Below are positions 60,232 to 64,000 of a stretch of DNA of 64,000 bases, in pieces. Each line of letters begins with the position of its first letter. Positions within the stretch are counted from its first letter, which is position 1. Position numbers and translations under genes: made by a program. The stretch is from Viridibacterium curvum (GTDB taxonomy: Bacteria; Pseudomonadota; Gammaproteobacteria; Burkholderiales; Rhodocyclaceae), in contig NZ_BAABLD010000010.1 of NCBI RefSeq assembly GCF_039544165.1, positions 62,001-126,000 on the forward strand, in the 5' to 3' direction. Below the pieces are notes generated by a model. It was given only the letters and a program-made list of their open reading frames with translations, was not told the DNA's origin and searched no databases.

Positions 60232-61040
60232 GTTGAGCTCTCTGCGACAGGGATGGAGGAAGCTTCCGGCGCCGTGGCCGGACGACTCGAAGGACGCGCG
60301 CCGACGAAGGGCACGCGCTTGACGAGCAAGCGCAGGGCTTGCCAGTGGATGCGACCAATGACCGCAAAGGTCAGCAGCGGACTGGACAGCCACGCACGCA
60401 GCAGACTGCGCCCGGTGAGCGGCTGCAAACGCCCCGACATGCGCGTGCTGAGCACGGTCTCGCCCGCGTCGTCAGCGTGATCGATGGCGACAAACAGGAA
60501 GCCGCCACGCTCGCGGAAGCGAAAGCGATAAGTGCCTTGCACGTCGAGAAAGGGCGAAACATGGAACAGCTTGCGCGCGGCGATCTCGTCGTCCGGGCCG
60601 ATGACGCGTCCGTCCGGATGCGCCACGAGATAGTTGTGGTGCCCGCCAAAGGTGTTGCTGACCTCGGCCAGCACGGCACGCAGCGCACCCTGGCTGTCGT
60701 GGCAGAACCAGAAGCTGACCGGGTTGAAGACGTAACCGAACAGACGCGGCAGCGTCTGCAGGATCACCTCGCCATCGGCAATTTCGGCAAGCCCGTTGCG
60801 TGCCAGCTGCGCGCGAATCCACGGCAGCAGGGGCGAACCATCGCGCGGGCCGTGGTCGCGTTCGTGCACCGCCATCAGTCCCCGCCGGTTGATACCCAGC
60901 AGCGGCACGCGTAGCCCGGCAAGCTGCGACAGCGGCAGGCGCAGAGTGAAATGGCGATACACGAAGCGATGCACCGCCGGCGCATGCCGCTCGTGCATCA
61001 CGCTGCCTGCTGCAATCTGTGCTTGTAGGGGCTCACGCAT
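60228..61040 (-). CDS. DUF1365 protein
   Basis: 270 residues. Family start SVMHERHAPAVHRFVYRHF, then YVFNPVSFWFCHD and the FGGHHNYLV segment. DUF1365 proteins nearly always occur with Cfa-like enzymes and FAD oxidoreductases; their reaction is not established. An internal ATG at residue 15 (61000-60998) is an alternative start. Overlaps cfa by four bases. Confidence 0.92.
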   Translation of the reverse strand: MREPLQAQIAAGSVMHERHAPAVHRFVYRHFTLRLPLSQLAGLRVPLLGINRRGLMAVHERDHGPRDGSPLLPWIRAQLARNGLAEIADGEVILQTLPRLFGYVFNPVSFWFCHDSQGALRAVLAEVSNTFGGHHNYLVAHPDGRVIGPDDEIAARKLFHVSPFLDVQGTYRFRFRERGGFLFVAIDHADDAGETVLSTRMSGRLQPLTGRSLLRAWLSSPLLTFAVIGRIHWQALRLLVKRVPFVGARPSSRPATAPEASSIPVAESST

Positions 61041-61063
61041 GATGGATCCCTCGCTGCCGGCGC

Positions 61064-62401
61064 TCAGGCCAGCGCCTCTTCGACCTGCGGCAGGGGATTG
61101 GCACGCCAGGGCGCCACCACACCCAGCTGCGCAGCAACGTCGACCGCCGACTTGAGCCCGTCTTCATGAAAGCCATAACCCGTCCAGGCGCCGCAGAACC
61201 AGGTTCGGTTGCGCCCCTGCAGCATAGGCAGATGCGCCTGCGCGTCGATGGCGCCCTGATCGAAGACCGGGTGTTCGTAATCGAAAGACTGGATCAACGA
61301 ACCAGGCGCGGGCTCATCGAACGGGTTCAGCGAAACCACCACCGGGCTGCGGAAGGGCACGGGCTGCAGGCGGTTGATGAGGTAGGACACGCTCACCGGC
61401 CGGTCATCAGCGCGGCCCGCGCCGGCGCGGTAATTCCATGCCGACCAGGCACGGTTGCGTCGCGGCAGCAGCCCCGCATCGGTGTGCAGCAGGGCGCGGT
61501 TGTACTGGTAACGTACGGCGCCCAGCACGGCCTCTTCGAGCGACGAAGCCTGCTGGCCCAGAATGCGCAGCGCCTGATCGCTGTGGCAGGCGAAGATCAG
61601 CGCATCGAAGCGCTCGCTGCCCTGTGCGGTGAGCACGCTCACCCCGGCGGCTTCACGCTCGACGGCAATGACAGGCGTGTTGAGACGAACATCGGAGAGT
61701 TGCGCGGTGATGCGGCGCACGTACTCGCGCGACCCGCCGGCCACCGTCTGCCATTGCGGGCGATCCATGATCTGCAGCAGCCCGTGGTTGTGACAGAAGC
61801 GCAGGAATGTCGCGAGCGGGTAAGCCAGCATCTGCTGCGTCGGGCAAGACCAGATGGCAGCCGCCATCGGGATCAGATACCAGTGACGGAAGGCCTCGCC
61901 GTAGCCGTTGCGGTCGAGATACTCGCCAAGCGACATCGCGGGCGCATTGTGTTCACGCGCCAGACGCGTGGTTTCGGCGTTGAAGCGCCGGATGTCGGCC
62001 AGCATGCCCCAGAAAGCCGGGCGCGCCAGATTGGCAGGTTGCGCAAACAGAGAGACGAGGTCGGTGCCGGCCCACTCGATGTCGGGTTGGGCCAGGCTCA
62101 CCGAGAAGCTCATCTCGCTGTTGGCCACCGGCACCTGCAGGGTCTCGAACAGACCGCACAGATTGGGGTAAGTGCGGCGATTGAACACCAGAAAGCCCGT
62201 GTCGACCGGATGCGTGATGCCATCCACCGTCACGTCCACCGTGTTGGCATGGCCACCGGCGTAACGCCCGGCTTCAAACAGCGTGACCGCGTGGCGCTGG
62301 CTCAGCAGCCAGGCTGCCCCCAACCCGGAGATGCCGCCGCCGACCACCGCAACTTTCAGCCCCCGCGTGTCGCGTGCGTCCGGTAATTGTTCTGCTTTCA
62401 T
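61064..62401 (-). CDS. FAD-dependent oxidoreductase
   Basis: Flavin amine-oxidase-like protein with dinucleotide motif VVGGGISGLGAAWLL (residues 19-33) and a second conserved stretch GHANTVDVTVDG. 445 residues. The partner set (Cfa, DUF1365) is the one found in fatty-acid modification clusters. It probably oxidises a lipid intermediate (inference). Begins 12 bases after folE2. Confidence 0.9.
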   Translation of the reverse strand: MKAEQLPDARDTRGLKVAVVGGGISGLGAAWLLSQRHAVTLFEAGRYAGGHANTVDVTVDGITHPVDTGFLVFNRRTYPNLCGLFETLQVPVANSEMSFSVSLAQPDIEWAGTDLVSLFAQPANLARPAFWGMLADIRRFNAETTRLAREHNAPAMSLGEYLDRNGYGEAFRHWYLIPMAAAIWSCPTQQMLAYPLATFLRFCHNHGLLQIMDRPQWQTVAGGSREYVRRITAQLSDVRLNTPVIAVEREAAGVSVLTAQGSERFDALIFACHSDQALRILGQQASSLEEAVLGAVRYQYNRALLHTDAGLLPRRNRAWSAWNYRAGAGRADDRPVSVSYLINRLQPVPFRSPVVVSLNPFDEPAPGSLIQSFDYEHPVFDQGAIDAQAHLPMLQGRNRTWFCGAWTGYGFHEDGLKSAVDVAAQLGVVAPWRANPLPQVEEALA

Positions 62402-62413
62402 GCGAGCCCCCGC

Positions 62414-63235
62414 TCAGTGTGCTGCCTCGGCACCGGTCGCGTCATTGCTACCGCGAATCAGGGCGTATGCAGAGTGGTTGTGAATCGACTCGAAGTTTTC
62501 GGACTCCACCACCCAGTGCGCAATGCGCGGATCTGCCTTGAGCCGCAGCGCCACATCGCGCACCAGGTCCTCGACGAACTTGGGGTTGTCGTAGGCACGT
62601 TCGGTCACCCACTTCTCATCGGGGCGCTTGAGCAGGCCGAAAACCTCGCAAGAGGCTTCTTCTTCAGCCATACGCACCAGCGTCTCGATGGCCAGCGACT
62701 CACGGAGCGTGACACGCAGTGTGATGTGGGAACGCTGGTTGTGCGCCCCGTACTCGGAAATTTTTTTCGAACACGGACACAGACTGGTCACCGGCACCAC
62801 CACGCATAGCGTGATGGCCGTCAGCCCGGCGGCATCCTTCTCGGCGCAGATTTCGGCTTCGACATCGATCAGGCTGCTGACGCCCGACACGGGGGCCGCC
62901 TTGCGGATGAAGTACGGGAAACGCATCACGATGCGCCCCGCTTCCGCCTCCAGCCGCTCCAGCATCCCCGCCAGCAGCGTTTCCACGCCGGGCAGGTCCA
63001 GCGCCTCGCGCTGCGCTTCAAGCACTTCGACGAAGCGCGACATGTGCGTGCCTTTGACCTCTGGCGGCAGACGGACGTCCATCGCGAAAGTCGCCACCGT
63101 GGCCTGCGGGCCGTCGGCGCCCAGCAGGGTCAGGGGATAACGCAGACCCTTCACACCCACATGCTGGATGGTCAGCTGGCGTTGGTCAGGCGAAGACTGT
63201 ACGTCGGGCAGAAAAATGCGGTCGGGTGCGTTCAT
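62414..63235 (-). CDS. folE2: GTP cyclohydrolase FolE2
   Basis: Zinc- or other-metal-dependent type IB GTP cyclohydrolase, making dihydroneopterin triphosphate for folate and pterin synthesis. Signature SLCPCSKKISEYGAHNQRS with the metal-binding Cys. The ATG at 63235 is chosen, with AAGGA seven bases upstream, rather than a TTG six codons earlier. 273 residues. First gene of the operon, directly downstream of the operator cluster and divergent from the MerR photoreceptor candidate; pterin or folate supply may be part of the light response. Confidence 0.95.
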   Translation of the reverse strand: MNAPDRIFLPDVQSSPDQRQLTIQHVGVKGLRYPLTLLGADGPQATVATFAMDVRLPPEVKGTHMSRFVEVLEAQREALDLPGVETLLAGMLERLEAEAGRIVMRFPYFIRKAAPVSGVSSLIDVEAEICAEKDAAGLTAITLCVVVPVTSLCPCSKKISEYGAHNQRSHITLRVTLRESLAIETLVRMAEEEASCEVFGLLKRPDEKWVTERAYDNPKFVEDLVRDVALRLKADPRIAHWVVESENFESIHNHSAYALIRGSNDATGAEAAH

Positions 63236-63240
63236 CAAGA

Positions 63241-63254
63241 TTTCCTTAGACAAA
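63241..63254. promoter_or_regulatory. Operator box 1 (degenerate)
   Basis: One intact half, GACAAA (63249-63254), preceded by TTA and a degenerate ATTTCC. It is the closest box to the folE2 start. Confidence 0.45.
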
Positions 63255-63261
63255 CTTCGTA

Positions 63262-63276
63262 TTTGTCCTAGACAAA
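63262..63276. promoter_or_regulatory. Operator box 2, TTTGTC-CTA-GACAAA
   Basis: Perfect inverted repeat of six with a three-base spacer. It overlaps the -35 of the candidate litR promoter and lies in the leader of folE2. Identical to box 3. Confidence 0.75.
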
Positions 63277-63296
63277 TTGAAGCGATGACTTACACT
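63269..63296 (+). promoter_or_regulatory. Candidate promoter of the MerR/B12 regulator gene
   Basis: TAGACA (63269-63274), 16-bp spacer, TACACT (63291-63296). The TACACTA stretch also serves as the -10 of the opposite promoter, so the two start sites face each other across a shared element. Confidence 0.5.
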
Positions 63297-63320
63297 AGCA
63301 ACAGGCCAGCCCAAGGTCAA
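63292..63320 (-). promoter_or_regulatory. Candidate promoter of the folE2 operon
   Basis: TTGACC (63320-63315), 17-bp spacer, TAGTGT (63297-63292). Predicted start near 63285, putting boxes 2 and 1 in the transcribed leader, a repression-type arrangement. Confidence 0.5.
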
Positions 63321-63324
63321 CAAC

Positions 63325-63339
63325 TTTGTCCTAGACAAA
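63325..63339. promoter_or_regulatory. Operator box 3, TTTGTC-CTA-GACAAA
   Basis: Perfect copy of box 2, ending one base before the first in-frame ATG of the regulator (63340). Ideal for autoregulation. Confidence 0.75.
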
Positions 63340-64000
63340 ATGAGCGCATCACCCGAAAACCCTTCACCCAACACGCCCGCCGGCATGTCCATCGCTGCCG
63401 TCGAGCGCGACACCGGCCTCGGCAAGGACACCCTGCGCGTGTGGGAGCGCCGTTACGGCTTTCCCAACCCCCTGCGCGACCCGCACGGCGAGCGCCTCTA
63501 CCCGCTCGACCAGGTCGAACGGCTGCATCGCATCAAGCGCCTGATGGATCTCGGCTGGCGACCGGGCAAGATCTTCGCCACGCCGGACGCCGAATGGGAC
63601 GGCTGGCTGCAGGCCCAACCCGGCGTGGCGCCCGCCTCGCCCGTGGCCGAACTGCAAGGCAGCCTCGCCGCCATCATTGACCTCGTTCGCCTGCACAGCA
63701 ACGAAGCCCTGCGCTCGGCGCTGCAACAGTGCTTGCTGCGACAAGGTCTGAACAGGTTTGTCATAGACACAATTGCGCCGCTGAACATGGCCGTCGGTGA
63801 GGCCTGGATGCGCGGCACGATCGAAATTGCCGATGAACACCTCTACACCGAACACGTACAGAACCTGCTCCGCGCTGCGATCAGCCAGCGTGGCGAAACC
63901 CGCCAGCCGCCCCGCATCCTGCTCACCACCCTGCCCGAAGAAGTGCACGGGCTGGGCCTCTTGATGGCCGAAGCCCTGATGGTGGCCGAGGGTGCGCAAT
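63340..64000 (+). CDS. litR: MerR-family regulator with B12-binding photoreceptor domain, CarH/LitR-type (partial)
   Basis: N-terminal MerR winged helix (DTLRVWERRYGFPNPL, then LYPLDQVERLHRIKRLMDLG), followed by a helical bundle and the start of a cobalamin-binding Rossmann domain. W156-x9-E166-H167, the motif over the upper face of adenosylcobalamin in CarH, is intact. So is E201-V-H203-x-x-G206, whose His is the lower ligand. These make it a candidate light-sensing repressor: dark adenosylcobalamin-bound tetramer on DNA, light-induced release (established for CarH, inferred here). An ATG at 63385 is an alternative start, since the first ATG abuts operator box 3. The gene continues past the window, so its full length is unseen. 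Confidence 0.85.
   Translation, partial: MSASPENPSPNTPAGMSIAAVERDTGLGKDTLRVWERRYGFPNPLRDPHGERLYPLDQVERLHRIKRLMDLGWRPGKIFATPDAEWDGWLQAQPGVAPASPVAELQGSLAAIIDLVRLHSNEALRSALQQCLLRQGLNRFVIDTIAPLNMAVGEAWMRGTIEIADEHLYTEHVQNLLRAAISQRGETRQPPRILLTTLPEEVHGLGLLMAEALMVAEGAQ

Overview
The window looks like chromosomal, GC-rich DNA from a betaproteobacterium, most likely of Rhodocyclales type. This rests on gene order: rpoE-rseA-rseB-rseC-degP-lepA-lepB-DUF4845-rnc-era-recO-pdxJ-acpS-nagZ, and yceD-rpmF-plsX-fabH-fabD-fabG-acpP-fabF. A PEP-CTERM exported protein and a FolE2-type GTP cyclohydrolase fit the same picture. Nearly all DNA is coding. No insertion sequence, prophage, CRISPR array or integrase is visible.

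Left part (1-13.1 kb): parC, a PEP-CTERM protein whose protease motif is lost, then a co-directional Ser/Thr phospho-signalling set (ten-repeat MORN protein, membrane Ser/Thr kinase with DUF4384, FHA protein, PP2C phosphatase). These are followed by a TrmB-like methyltransferase, a tRNA-dihydrouridine synthase, a DUF1178 protein, a possible 54-residue basic protein and an alkaline-phosphatase-superfamily enzyme. Between 13.2 and 13.6 kb lies a tRNA operon, Gly-Cys-Gly.

Centre (13.6-38 kb), mostly minus strand: pgsA and uvrC, a poly-Ser CAP-domain lipoprotein, then one dense block running from rpoE (with a good sigma-E-type promoter) through the envelope-stress genes, lepA, lepB, rnc, era, recO, pdxJ and acpS to nagZ. 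nadB diverges from rpoE. A ygfX-like ORF next to fabF carries the apparent fabF terminator inside its coding sequence. The fatty-acid and phospholipid initiation cluster ends at yceD, with maf diverging.

38-55 kb: maf and an RsmI-like paralogue, a low-molecular-weight tyrosine phosphatase, uvrB, an aromatic aminotransferase, a thioredoxin-like protein, an exported or anchored unknown, tRNA-Asn, moaA-mobA, rmuC-DUF1003, yaeQ-tusA, a BepA-like protease, moaC, a CYTH/CHAD protein, sixA, and a two-component pair whose kinase has a degenerate ATP-binding domain.

Right end (55.5-64 kb): the most interesting system. Nine tightly coupled minus-strand genes (folE2, FAD oxidoreductase, DUF1365, Cfa-like methyltransferase, chalcone-isomerase-like protein, MFS transporter, DUF3833 lipoprotein, SDR, SnoaL-like) diverge from a MerR regulator. 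That regulator's C-terminal part carries both cobalamin-binding signatures of the CarH/LitR B12 photoreceptors (W-x9-EH and E-x-H-x-x-G). Three copies of a TTTGTC-CTA-GACAAA operator, one degenerate, lie between them. I infer a light-controlled, B12-dependent lipid or membrane-protection operon. The regulator gene runs off the window.
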